Below are positions 21,210 through 30,900 of a stretch of DNA of 41,185 nucleotides, piece after piece (position 1 is the first letter of the stretch; each line of letters begins with the position of its first letter). Both the position numbers and the translations under genes were made by a program. The notes under the pieces are model-generated. The model was not told the DNA's origin and ran no database searches. It saw only the letters and a program-made list of their open reading frames with translations. Source of the DNA: a virus; IMG/VR virus record IMGVR_UViG_3300017964_000030, positions 1 to 41,185 of that record; one strand, written 5' to 3'.

Positions 21210-21746
21210 ATGGCAAATAACGATGCTAGTAACATCAAGCTTGGCACATGCCAAATTAAGTTTGGTGGCGTAGATTTAGGCTTTACTATGGGCGGAGTGG
21301 AAGCAACGGTGGAAACATCAACGCACACCACTCAAATTGATCAACATGGTGATACACCTGTTAACGAACGAATCACTGGTCGAACCGTTAAAGTGAATGT
21401 TCCTTTGGCTGAAACCACTTTGGAAAACTTGGTTGCAATCATGCCTGGTTCAACTCTTGTGACTGACTCTGTTGATGCCAACAAGAAGAAGGTTGTGGTA
21501 TCGACAGGTATTGGCACATCGCTTTTGGATTCCGCTCAAGAATTGGTTTTGCGACCAATTGATAAAGTGGGCACAGATGACGCAAGTGAAGACTTTACCG
21601 TGTTCCTGGCAAACACACCGGGCGGCATGTCGTTCGCTTACAAAATCGATGAAGAGCGAGTGTATAACACCGAGTTCACCGGTTACCCTGATATTGCTAA
21701 TAACGGTAACTTGTTCTCCTACGGTGACAACTCTGCAACTCCTTAA
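21210..21746 (+). CDS. Major tail (tube) protein
   Basis: 178 residues just before the tail chaperone pair. The sequence is beta-rich and glycine-rich with LGTCQIKFGGVDLGFTMGGV (12-31), TTQIDQHGDTPVNERITGRT and VKVNVPLAETTLENL, the pattern of phage tube proteins that stack as hexamer rings. The C-terminus (YPDIANNGNLFSYGD) is aromatic. There is a good ribosome site AGAGG, and a terminator soon after the gene matches the need for very high expression. Confidence 0.85.
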   Translation: MANNDASNIKLGTCQIKFGGVDLGFTMGGVEATVETSTHTTQIDQHGDTPVNERITGRTVKVNVPLAETTLENLVAIMPGSTLVTDSVDANKKKVVVSTGIGTSLLDSAQELVLRPIDKVGTDDASEDFTVFLANTPGGMSFAYKIDEERVYNTEFTGYPDIANNGNLFSYGDNSATP

Positions 21747-21761
21747 TTATTAGCTAGAAAG

Positions 21762-21779
21762 TAAGTAAGTATTTACTTA
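21762..21779. promoter_or_regulatory. Dispersed palindrome, site 13
   Basis: TAAGTAA-GTAT-TTACTTA with perfect arms. It overlaps a TATAAT (21778-21783); a TTGACA-like TAGAAA lies 17 bp upstream of that, so the palindrome would fill the promoter spacer. A terminator stem begins 5 bases further on. Confidence 0.85.
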
Positions 21780-21784
21780 TAATG

Positions 21785-21809
21785 GGCGTATCTATGATAC
21801 GCCTTTTTT
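21785..21809 (+). terminator. Intrinsic terminator before the tail chaperone genes
   Basis: GGCGTATC-TAT-GATACGCC followed by six T's. It lies between tube and chaperone genes, probably lowering expression of the latter. A transcript starting at the TATAAT just upstream would lack the left arm of the stem and escape it. Confidence 0.85.
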
Positions 21810-21831
21810 ATTTTTGAATGGAGAAAGAAAA

Positions 21832-22137
21832 ATGTCTGAAATCCTTAATGTGGAAGAAATCATCGAACCGGAAAAGGTATTGACCATCGGCGGTGAGCGA
21901 CACGTTAAAAAGGTAATGACCGTTGAAGAGGTTCTTACGGCGATGAAAGCCGAGAAGGACGCTGACAACAAAGAAAAGACCCCAGATCAAGTTCTTGAAG
22001 GACTCGTTGATGCGGTAAGCATTGCCTTTCCTACTGTTGACCGTGAAAACCTGCTTTCTCTGTCGATTACCCAGGTTACGCACATCATCAAATTCATCAA
22101 CGCTCCCGCGAAAAAGGAAGATGAGTCGGGGGAGTAA
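21832..22137 (+). CDS. Tail assembly chaperone, gpG-like
   Basis: GGAG lies 8 bases before ATG 21832, which I prefer to a TTG six codons earlier. The 101-residue product is acidic with an N-terminal beta part (VEEIIEPEKVLTIGGERHVK), a helical middle and a short linker AKKEDESGE. It lies directly after the tube gene and before the tape measure, the lambda G position, where the chaperone coats the tape measure protein and recruits tube subunits. A G5 run near its stop allows a -1 shift into the next frame. Confidence 0.8.
   Translation: MSEILNVEEIIEPEKVLTIGGERHVKKVMTVEEVLTAMKAEKDADNKEKTPDQVLEGLVDAVSIAFPTVDRENLLSLSITQVTHIIKFINAPAKKEDESGE
22125..22137 (+). other. Putative -1 programmed frameshift site
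   Basis: TCG-GGG-GAG-TAA: five G's (22128-22132) precede the gpG stop codon. Slipping back one base puts GGG on GGG and opens a frame that is free from 22125 to 22487, joining gpG to the next gene. The -1 frame has a stop at 22122-22124, so the shift can only occur in this short window. The heptamer is not the classical X-XXY-YYZ, so strength is uncertain. Confidence 0.65.
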
Positions 22138-22172
22138 GTTCGAGACCTGCTGACCCTATTGATATTGGTTAC

Positions 22173-22487
22173 ATGATCACTAGGGTCTGTCGCTTCTATG
22201 GTATGAGCGATGAGCAAGTCTTGAATATGCCATACAACAGGTTTTGGGTGTTCAGCAAGAACATTGATCGAATAAGAGCGGAAGAAAATTTAATCAATCT
22301 TGAGATGTTAATAGCATCTCGGAGCAAGTCGGAAGACAACATCAAGTCGGTAATGAACGGCTTAAAAGAGCGAATTGATTTGCCTACCAAAAGCGTTTTC
22401 GAGGCTTATGAAATTCACCCTGAATATGGCGTCCCAATTGTTCCTCCTGAAGATGGGGTAAAAGAAAAGTTTGATAGATTGAAGTGA
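22173..22487 (+). CDS. gpT-like extension of the tail chaperone
   Basis: The frame encodes ADPIDIGYMITRVCRFYGMS, then DEQVLNMPYNRFWVF and a helical body. The coding pattern begins before the first ATG (22173) and runs back to the G5 slip site, and no ribosome site precedes that ATG. I therefore regard this as the T part of a G-GT fusion made by -1 frameshifting, as in lambda and many siphoviruses. GT bridges the tape measure and tube subunits during tail assembly and is absent from the virion. Confidence 0.75.
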   Translation: MITRVCRFYGMSDEQVLNMPYNRFWVFSKNIDRIRAEENLINLEMLIASRSKSEDNIKSVMNGLKERIDLPTKSVFEAYEIHPEYGVPIVPPEDGVKEKFDRLK

Positions 22488-22499
22488 GGTAACTAAGTA

Positions 22500-25400
22500 A
22501 TGTCCCTTGAATTGAATATTGATTTGGCACTAGATGACTCCGGCGCTATCAGGGGCATTATTGGTTCTCAAAGGAATCTAAAAAAACTTCAAAACCAAGC
22601 ACAGAAAACCTCCGGTGCTATCACGGAAATTGGCGATAAGTCAGAATGGTCTTTAGCCAAGCTTCGTGATGTCTTGGTGACAACATCGATCACCGCTCAC
22701 GCAATATCTCATTTATCCTCAGCGGTTACTGCATACGGAAGCTCTCTGATCGGCGCTAACGCTGAAATCGAGAGGATGAATACCTTACTTCTTGGACTCC
22801 AAGATCGTTCTTTAGAGTTTGCAGAGAAGCAAGCCAGAACGAACAAAGAGCTTGAATACCTACTTGATCTAACCCAGTCATCACCGGTTAACCTAAATGC
22901 TCTTTCAGACGCATTCGTAAAACTCAAAACCGCAGGTTTAGATCCGACGCAGGGTTCACTTCAGGCGCTTACTGATTCAATCGCCAGGTTCGGCGGCACA
23001 GACGAGCAATTCAAACGAGCTTCAATCGCTATCCAACAGATGTCCGGTAAGGGCGTTGTTTCGATGGAGGAATTGAGACAGCAGCTCGGTGAAGCCATCC
23101 CTGATGCTTTGAAAACAATGTCTGACGCTTTGGGATTAGAGATTGGTCAGTTAACCAAAGAAGTTTCGATGGGGACAGTGGCCGCATCCTCAGCGATTGA
23201 TGCAATGCTCAACCAAATGGCAATCCAGAATGAGGGATACGCCAAAGAGATGTCTAAAACTTGGAATGGCACAGTTCAACGTTTGCAGTCCAAGTGGATG
23301 ATCTTTCAAAAAGAAGTGGGCGATGCGGGAGCATTTGATGAGCTTAAATCAGCGCTTACCGAGTTCACTGATGGATTTCTTGGTTCAGAAGAGGCTTTCC
23401 AGTTAGCGACAAAACTTGGTGGCGCACTGGCTGACATCATTCGAGTGGCAGCAGATGTTGTTGAGTTTGCTTATGAATGGGCTGACGCTCTGGAATATGT
23501 TGCCAAAGCGCTAATCGCAATGAAGATTCTAAGTGTAGTGAACAACAACACTGCCACGTTAGGAAAGACCTTCAAATCGACTGGTGCAACTGTCGTTTCT
23601 TCGGTAGCTAACATGGCCAGGTCTTTTGATAAGTCAGTGACCTCTATGGCTGCCGGAACTATGAATATCGGCAAGACCTATAAATCCACGTTGAGAGAGA
23701 TTCAAGGCTTAAACAAATCCTATTACTCGATGGTTGATGAGCAAGCATCAAGAATGCACGTCATAAATGACCGGGTAAGAGCAAGCGGCGTGGCTACAGC
23801 AACCGCCTTTAATAGCATCGGCTCTTCTGCGAGAACCGCAGCCGCAGGAATTCGCTCTTTTGGTTTGTCCGTGTCTTCTATGGTGGGCGGGCCATTCGGG
23901 ATTATGGTTTTGTCAGCAGAAGCAATGTTGTTTGCTTATGACGAAATGTTCCGTAAGACCGATAAGCTCAAAGACAAGCTTTCAGAGCTAGATGCCAGAT
24001 ACTTCAAAGAAGAGGATGTTCAGGATCAGAAGGAGATTATTAAAACCCTTCGTGATGATCTTGATGAATATCGAAATGACCTTTTCTACTTGGAGAAAGA
24101 ACGCGAGAACATGGCGGCTTCTCGTGATCGTCATGGCGTGGGAACTGGCGGATACCGAGATCGTGACCAGGCGGTGCAAAACTACGACCGCCGTATAGAA
24201 GAGATGAAAGCGAAGATCTCTGAGGCCGAGCGCGAAATTGAAGCAGGGCTGTCCAAGGTTGACGCTGCTTATGTGTCGATAGCCAAGAGACAAGGTGAAC
24301 AAGCATTTAAGGTCATCAAGAATAATCTTGAGAGTGCTATCGACAAAGCCAATCAGGATATTAAATCTGGATCTGAAGCGATCACTGCGGAAGCAAAAAA
24401 GGTTGCTGAAGCCTCTTTGAAAGAGGGCGAAGATCTAATCAAGAAACAGTCACAGATAGCAGGCAAGCTTCGTAAAGAACTTGTTGAGAAGTCTTATGCG
24501 CCAATCCTTTCAAAGATCACTGATGAGATTGCAGAAGCAAAGGCTCAATACTCTGAATACACATCCCAGAGTTCCGGCTTGCTTCTGGATAACTTGACTC
24601 AAGATCAAAAAAGTCGAGCGACTGAGTTGAGCCAACAAATCAAGTTACTTGAGGATTTGGCCAATACCTATCAAAACCGAATCGATAAGGCTGATACGAG
24701 CCTGACTCGAATGGAGAATCAAGGTAACAAGTTCTCTTCTCCCAAGAAAGATACGCTTCAAGAGTATGTCAATCGCACCAATAAAGCGTTAGAGAAGTTG
24801 AAGGCTAAGTCTCAAGAGGTTAACCCTCATCTGGCAGAGCTAAACGAGTTGCTTACTCAGGGCGTTTTCAAAGGCAAAGACGGCTCTAAATACACTCAGG
24901 ATGACGAGCTATTCATTGAGGCCAAGAAGATTGCTGAATCTCGTTTTGAGGTTGAAAAAGCCATTAAGAGCGAGAATGCCGCCAACGAAACCAAACTAGC
25001 TCTGGACTCGAAGTTAATTGAGATGCAGAAGCAGCTAGACCTGGCCAAACAAAAAAGCTTCGAGGTTATGGATGAGTCGAGCGAAAAAATCATTAAAGAG
25101 TCTGATGCCAGCATTAAAGCTGAAGCATCTATTCAGGCGCTTATAGAGTCTGCGACCGCCGACGGAGCTTTAAGCAAAGAGTCAGTTCTTGAGAAGTTTT
25201 CCAAAGAATTCAAACAGATCAGACAGGCAGCCAAGGACATCGATGACGTAAATCAGAAAATAAAAGACTTCAATCAGAACGCCAAAGATATGGAGTTTAA
25301 GAATTCAATTTCTGACCGGATTTCCAGACAGACTCAGGCCGCTAAAGAAGCTCTGATGAGCGAAAGACAGATAGAAGAGCAGAACCATCTAGAAAGACTT

Positions 25401-26192
25401 AGAAGGCTTGATGAGTATTACAAAGAGCTTGAGAGAAAAGGTTTAGCAACAGAAGAGTTCGGCAAGAAAATCAATAAAGCCAAAGAAGCCGAGAATGAGC
25501 GATATGCGACTAGATACGAAACGCGAGTTCAATCTTTGGCGCATGAGTGGAATGACACAGCCAAACAAATTGAAAATTTCCAAGTTGCTACCTGGAATAG
25601 CGCTTCGGCCGCGCTAACCGATTATCTAGTTGAAGGTGAATTGGACTTTGATAAGTTCGCCCAATCAATTTTGAAGATGATTCTTGAGATCCAAATCAAG
25701 AAGGCTATGGCCGGAATTGTCAGTGGAATCGGTAGTGCAATCGGCGGCTACCTCGGAGGTGGAGCAACGGCCGGCGCTCAGATAGATACTAATCCAGTAA
25801 GCTTCGGAAGCACTTTGCAGTTCAACTCTAACACCGTTGGTATTACACCTCATGCTAATGGCGGTATTTTCGGTGCATCAGGATCAATCCCTTTAAATGC
25901 CTATTCAAATGGAGGAATCGCCAAAGAGCCTCAGTTAGCTTTATTCGGAGAAGGCAGGATGAACGAGGCTTATGTCCCTCTGCCTGACGGAAAGACCATC
26001 CCAGTAACAATGTCGGGCGGTGGCGCACCAAATGTTGTTGTGAACGTTATTAACAAAGGTGGCAAGGATATGGATGCCAAACAAGGTAAGTCTCATTTTG
26101 ACGGCAAGAAGATGATTCTTGATGTGGTGTTGACCGAAGCGAATAGACCAGGCGGCTTCAGAACTGGAATGAAGGAGGCGCTGAATGGATAA
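22500..26192 (+). CDS. Tape measure protein
   Basis: 1230 residues, the second longest gene of the window. The N-terminal part contains the conserved segment MSGKGVVSMEELRQQLGEAI (about 181-200) typical of tape measure proteins. Hydrophobic segments lie around 300-345 and 440-480, then long coiled coils (about 490-1030), and a lambda gpH-like C-terminus (LVEGELDFDKFAQSILKMIL near 1050, followed by glycine-rich repeats). At roughly 1.5 A per residue the tail would be near 185 nm. It sets tail length and is thought to enter the cell envelope with the DNA. Its end overlaps the next gene by 8 bases. Confidence 0.93.
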   Translation: MSLELNIDLALDDSGAIRGIIGSQRNLKKLQNQAQKTSGAITEIGDKSEWSLAKLRDVLVTTSITAHAISHLSSAVTAYGSSLIGANAEIERMNTLLLGLQDRSLEFAEKQARTNKELEYLLDLTQSSPVNLNALSDAFVKLKTAGLDPTQGSLQALTDSIARFGGTDEQFKRASIAIQQMSGKGVVSMEELRQQLGEAIPDALKTMSDALGLEIGQLTKEVSMGTVAASSAIDAMLNQMAIQNEGYAKEMSKTWNGTVQRLQSKWMIFQKEVGDAGAFDELKSALTEFTDGFLGSEEAFQLATKLGGALADIIRVAADVVEFAYEWADALEYVAKALIAMKILSVVNNNTATLGKTFKSTGATVVSSVANMARSFDKSVTSMAAGTMNIGKTYKSTLREIQGLNKSYYSMVDEQASRMHVINDRVRASGVATATAFNSIGSSARTAAAGIRSFGLSVSSMVGGPFGIMVLSAEAMLFAYDEMFRKTDKLKDKLSELDARYFKEEDVQDQKEIIKTLRDDLDEYRNDLFYLEKERENMAASRDRHGVGTGGYRDRDQAVQNYDRRIEEMKAKISEAEREIEAGLSKVDAAYVSIAKRQGEQAFKVIKNNLESAIDKANQDIKSGSEAITAEAKKVAEASLKEGEDLIKKQSQIAGKLRKELVEKSYAPILSKITDEIAEAKAQYSEYTSQSSGLLLDNLTQDQKSRATELSQQIKLLEDLANTYQNRIDKADTSLTRMENQGNKFSSPKKDTLQEYVNRTNKALEKLKAKSQEVNPHLAELNELLTQGVFKGKDGSKYTQDDELFIEAKKIAESRFEVEKAIKSENAANETKLALDSKLIEMQKQLDLAKQKSFEVMDESSEKIIKESDASIKAEASIQALIESATADGALSKESVLEKFSKEFKQIRQAAKDIDDVNQKIKDFNQNAKDMEFKNSISDRISRQTQAAKEALMSERQIEEQNHLERLRRLDEYYKELERKGLATEEFGKKINKAKEAENERYATRYETRVQSLAHEWNDTAKQIENFQVATWNSASAALTDYLVEGELDFDKFAQSILKMILEIQIKKAMAGIVSGIGSAIGGYLGGGATAGAQIDTNPVSFGSTLQFNSNTVGITPHANGGIFGASGSIPLNAYSNGGIAKEPQLALFGEGRMNEAYVPLPDGKTIPVTMSGGGAPNVVVNVINKGGKDMDAKQGKSHFDGKKMILDVVLTEANRPGGFRTGMKEALNG

Positions 26193-26538
26193 GATGCCAC
26201 TTAGCAACATTCAAGACTCATCAAAGTTTACCGAGAAGCATCCTGATTCTGGTGTGACCTCAGATACAGATGGTGGATACGTTACTTCGAGGGCGAGGTT
26301 TACGCGAAGAGCCAGGATCGTTTGGACAACCGGATTCACAGAGATTTCATCCGAGGAAAAGACGGAGTTGACCGAGTTTTATCACAAAATAAAAGGCTCG
26401 GCAAAGGTCTTCCAGTGGTGGAATCCTCAGACGCTTGAGTGGATTAATGTGAGATTTTCGGGCGATCTGGATTGGACTTATGACGGTATTGGCTATCAAT
26501 CCCTCTGGTCAACGAAGTTCACTTTGGTAGAGGCATAA
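26185..26538 (+). CDS. Minor tail protein, gpM-like
   Basis: 117 residues directly after the tape measure. It carries TSRARFTRRARIVWTTGFTE, then FQWWNPQTLEWINVRFSGD and a beta-rich end. The position and size match lambda gpM-type distal tail proteins at the tail-tip ring. It overlaps the tape measure gene by 8 bases (GGAGG upstream) and its stop touches the start of the gpL-like gene. Assigned by order and pattern. Confidence 0.7.
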   Translation: MDKMPLSNIQDSSKFTEKHPDSGVTSDTDGGYVTSRARFTRRARIVWTTGFTEISSEEKTELTEFYHKIKGSAKVFQWWNPQTLEWINVRFSGDLDWTYDGIGYQSLWSTKFTLVEA

Positions 26539-27153
26539 ATGAAAAATTTAACCATAGATTCAGTCATTGAAAAGAACAAACTGTTTTCTGACACACCATA
26601 TCTTTTGTTGCTTGAGATAAGCGTTTTAGATCCAGAAACAAAGGCTCTTGAAGAGGTGTTAAGAGTTTGCCAAAACAATGAGGACTTTGAGTTCAATGGC
26701 CAAGTTTATGCCGCTGCCAATTTCATGATCGACATTCGATCCGAAGTAGGTGAAATGCCTACATTGCAGTTGAGCATCAATGATACGACCGGAGCTTTTC
26801 ACACCCAAATAGAGCCTTATGACGGTGGGCTTGGGTTTGAAGTAAAACTGATGGTTGTCGACGGAAGCCTGGTAATTGGTAAACCAGAGATTGAAGAAGA
26901 ATTTGAAGTGACATCAGCCACGGTATCCGGTTTTGCTGTTTCATGGGATTTAGGCATTTCTAATCCTCTGGCCATATCTTTCCCAAGGAGAATGCAACAC
27001 AGGGAGTTATGTTCCTGGCGCTTCAAATCCAGAGAGTGCGGATACTCAGGTGAGAAGTCTTCGTGTGACTATACGTTAGACGGAGGGGATGGATGTGTGG
27101 ATAAGGACAACACCCGCAGATTCGGTGGCTATCCTACGATGTTGAGGAATTAA
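26539..27153 (+). CDS. Minor tail protein, gpL-like with four-cysteine cluster
   Basis: 204 residues. The C-terminal third carries four cysteines, C158, C167, C176 and C186, in CSWRFKSRECGYSGEKSSCD and DGGDGCVD. Lambda gpL has a C-terminal domain with cysteines that bind an iron-sulfur cluster, and the spacing here fits that family. The N-terminal two thirds look beta-rich. It forms part of the tail-tip hub between gpM-like and gpJ proteins. The gene follows its neighbour without a gap. Confidence 0.82.
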   Translation: MKNLTIDSVIEKNKLFSDTPYLLLLEISVLDPETKALEEVLRVCQNNEDFEFNGQVYAAANFMIDIRSEVGEMPTLQLSINDTTGAFHTQIEPYDGGLGFEVKLMVVDGSLVIGKPEIEEEFEVTSATVSGFAVSWDLGISNPLAISFPRRMQHRELCSWRFKSRECGYSGEKSSCDYTLDGGDGCVDKDNTRRFGGYPTMLRN

Positions 27154-27154
27154 C

Positions 27155-27580
27155 ATGAGAAAGATGGTTATTACTAAAGAAAGCGTTGATGAGCATTTGG
27201 AGACACCTTTTGAGTGGGGCGGCAATGATAAGAATGTCTCATTTGATTGTTACGGTTTAATTGAGTCCCTTTACAAAGACAACGAAATCTCTATTCCAAC
27301 CCTAAAAACACGCCCTAAGTCGCACCAAGAGTTTCTTCAAAAATTTAGGGCTGGAATAACCTCGCAATACTGGGTGACAACCAAAGAAAAGATTGGCGCG
27401 ATCGTAGTTTTCCAGAAAGGGCAAAACGAGTCTGACATTCATTTTGGCGTTATCACCAAAATTGGGTTTGTAACCCACGCATGTCCTGATCACGGGAAGG
27501 TAGTAACACAGCGATTGGGAGAGGTAGGCAGAATCGTTGGGTTCTATGAATACAGAGGAAAGCCAGATGCGGTCATATAG
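27155..27580 (+). CDS. NlpC/P60-type tail protein 1, gpK-like
   Basis: 141 residues with the papain-like NlpC/P60 layout: catalytic Cys32 in SFDCYGLIESLY, a histidine at 96 in SDIHFGVIT and a third polar position at His108. Such domains cut peptidoglycan peptides or assist tail-tip assembly (lambda gpK C-terminus). It is shorter than gpK, lacking the Mov34-like metallopeptidase part. A paralogue follows directly. Confidence 0.82.
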   Translation: MRKMVITKESVDEHLETPFEWGGNDKNVSFDCYGLIESLYKDNEISIPTLKTRPKSHQEFLQKFRAGITSQYWVTTKEKIGAIVVFQKGQNESDIHFGVITKIGFVTHACPDHGKVVTQRLGEVGRIVGFYEYRGKPDAVI

Positions 27581-27935
27581 AGACTTGATTGGCACTCCAT
27601 ATAAGGTTGATGGTCGATCTAAGAAAGAGGGATTCGACTGCTATGGACTGGTTCACTACCTCCACAAAGAGAATGGAATCAAGATTCCTGACTATAAAGC
27701 CCCTGAAGATGCCTGTGGGATTACCGCTCTGATATTAGGTGAGTCTGTTAGATGGAAGCCCACGGAGCTTAAAGAAGGTGCTGTTTTGGTGTTTAAGCTG
27801 ATGGGACACACCCATGTTGGATACGCCATCGATGAGAACACATTTATCCACGCCTGGGAGCAGACGGGCGGCGTTACTATCGAGCGCATATCACGCTGGA
27901 AATACAAGATTATTGGAGTTTATAAGTGGCAGTAG
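27567..27935 (+). CDS. NlpC/P60-type tail protein 2
   Basis: ATG 27567 has AGAGGAA upstream, so I reject earlier in-frame starts. The 122-residue product repeats the first protein: Cys25 in GFDCYGLVHYLH, His83 in HTHVGYAI and His95 in FIHAWEQ. Both keep the catalytic trio, and shared motifs (FDCYGL, then IKIP/ISIP) show a tandem duplication. It overlaps the first copy and the tail-tip gene. Two active copies could act on different peptidoglycan bonds or form a heterodimer; that is inference. Confidence 0.8.
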   Translation: MRSYRDLIGTPYKVDGRSKKEGFDCYGLVHYLHKENGIKIPDYKAPEDACGITALILGESVRWKPTELKEGAVLVFKLMGHTHVGYAIDENTFIHAWEQTGGVTIERISRWKYKIIGVYKWQ

Positions 27936-30900
27936 AAAAGGTCGTTACGGTAAAAAGCATTGATAATCCGCTTCAACCATCAGTAAGCGGCATTACTGAG
28001 CATAAATTACATTGGCGCGAAGGAATGAATCTTAGCGCCGTAATTGCGGTTTTAAACCCATCCTTGGATTATGTAATGGTCTTAAATGGCCAGTTAATCC
28101 AAGAAGGCGATTGGGGCAGCACAAGACTTCGAGCGGGCGACTTTGTTGTAATTTCTGACATACCAAGAGGCGGAGGCGGAGGAGGTAAAGGCATTCTTCG
28201 TATAGCTTTGACAATCGCTATCGTGGTGGCAGCAGCCTATACGGGTGGCGCGGCAGCAGGTTTTTTGCAAACAACATACGGTTTATCAGCGGCAGCGACT
28301 ACTGCTGTTGGAGCAGGTATCACGGCAGCAGTAACCATTGCAGGAACAATGGCCTTAAACGCTCTTTTGCCACCTCCGACTCCTGACACTTCGGCTAGAA
28401 GCTACGATGTGACACAAGACTCACAGACCTATGGGTTTGAGGGGCCAAAAAATACCGCTAGAGAGGGTATCGCCGTTCCAATTTGTTATGGACGGCATAC
28501 GATGGCCGGTAACTTAATCTCATTGTTCAATCAGAACGATGGCGATGATCAAAATCTCTATATGCTCATTAATGCAGGAGAGGGATCTATTGCCGGATTC
28601 TCAGATATTAGAATTAATGATCAGCCATACCGTGACTTTGATGGGGCAAATGTAGCTACAAGATTAGGATCTGAAGATCAGTCACCGATTCCTTGGTTCG
28701 GCTCAGTTGTTGAGTCTCACAATATGCAGGGACAGAGATTGGCTGATGACGATTATATCTACTTTGAAAGCCCTGAGATTGCCGAGCGCTTTCAGTTTGA
28801 CTTTTACTTCCCGCGTGGCCTTGTTGCTTATGGCAGAGACAGTGGCAATAAACTTACGGCTAAAACAAAGATTTCAATTGAATATTCACCCGTGGATGAG
28901 AATACCTGGCAGAGCTTGACGGTATTAAGTTCTCTTGATCGATCTAGGCACACCTCGGACATTTATTTGTCAGATCTAGATCTTGATGAAGAGGTCTCAT
29001 TAGAGTGTGACTACGAAGATTACGACGCAAGCCCAAACTGGATTGCAAACAAACAAAAAGTGTATGGCATCGCAAGCGGGAAGGTTTTTGAACACACTGG
29101 CGGAGGCGGCTCTTCGGTAATTGAATTCTCATCGAAAAAGAATTCTACAGTTAGACGAAGTGTGACCTCAGTAGGTAATCAACTCGATAGCGGAACAAGA
29201 TACAAATTTCGTTTTAAAAGATTAACGAAAGAGGCAGATTCAAACTATCTAGTTAACCAAATCAACATCTCTGAAGTGAAAGTAATCAGAGATTACGGTG
29301 TTGGCATGTCTAACACGGCTCTTTTAGCGCTAAGAGTCAAAGCTACTGATCAACTAAATCAAACACCGAAAGTTACATTCAGACACTTAGGTAAGTTGGT
29401 AAAAGTTTATGACCCATCAAGCGACAAATGGTTTTGGAGAAATTCTTCGAATCCAGCTTGGATTGTTTGGGACATGATGACCAATACGAGGTATGGAGCT
29501 GGAATAAAGAGAAATCGAATTATATTGAGCGCATTTATCGAGTGGGCTGAATACTGCGAAGAGCATAATCTTCAATTTAATGGTGTTTTCGATGTTCGTC
29601 AGGGCGTTTGGGATGCCATTAAAAATGTTGCTCGTGTTGGCCGTTCACAGATCATCATGGAAGGGACTAAGTTTTGGCCAGTAGTATATCAACTGAAAGA
29701 TCCGGTAATGCTGTTCAACAATGCCTCTATCATTAAGGACAGCTTTTCGATTACTTACATTCCTTCATCTGATCGAGCGAATGTTATCAATTACTCGTAT
29801 TTTGATAAGACCGACTCCAACCGACAGAAGACGGTGAAGCTTGTCAGCACCCGCTCTCTGGATAGAGGGGATGACATAAAAGAACTTTCGGTTGTTGGTC
29901 TTGGTATCGACAATTATGAGCAAGCCAGAGAAGAAGCTAAATTGATGCTCAATATGAACGAGTTTATCAATCGCCAGGTTTCTTTTTCCGTTCCTACAGA
30001 ATCACTCGCTGTAACTCTGGGCGATGTTGTTATGATCCAACATGACATGCCATCGTGGGACTTTGGCGGTCGTGTGGAGGAAGGCTGCACTACAACAGAA
30101 ATCATCTTAGACGGCGATTACTCTCAGCTTAATCAAGAAGATGACTATCAGGTATTTATCCAAACCAACGCCAAGGATTTAGGTTCTGTGCAATTGACAC
30201 AGATCGTTGGTGATTATGTGTATGTCGACGCCATTCCTGAAGGAAATAACATCAAGCGCTTAGTTGTTAATGGTAACGACTATGAGGTGAAGTCCGTAAA
30301 AGAGTTCGAAGGTATTGGATTCGCTTTGGAAATGGATTCAGTTCTAGGTCTTCTGCCAGGAATGGCTGTTAACCTTTGGGATACCGATGTTATTGAGATG
30401 CAAACAGCCTCATTCAGTGCGGATGCTCCCGATAGAGTTACAACCTATGCGCCATTTAGTTTTGTCCCATCCAAAGGGGATAAGTTTATGGTTGGCCCAT
30501 TAATAAATAAAAGAGCAACTTACCAGATCCAAGCAATTTCTGGGGATGGATTTCACGAGCGCCAGATTACTTGCATCGAATACACCCCGGAGTTGTTTAT
30601 TTCGGGTGAAGTTTATGAGCAGCCTGGATACGGCAATCTCAATAAACTTAGCCACTCAGTGTTAAGTGATAATGGATTTGAGGAAGAATTACTTCCTATC
30701 GGTGACGTTGTAAAAACCAGATTATCAATCGACTTTTACAACGACAGCCCAATCTATCGAGAGACCAAAGTTTTACTTTCCAGAGCCAATGGAGAGTTTA
30801 TCGATTACGGTAATCATTTCAGCTCGTTCCAAATTGACGTTACAGAAGGCGAGTTGATTAGGATTAAGTTGGTTGCTAGGGACACTTTAGGTCGATACAT

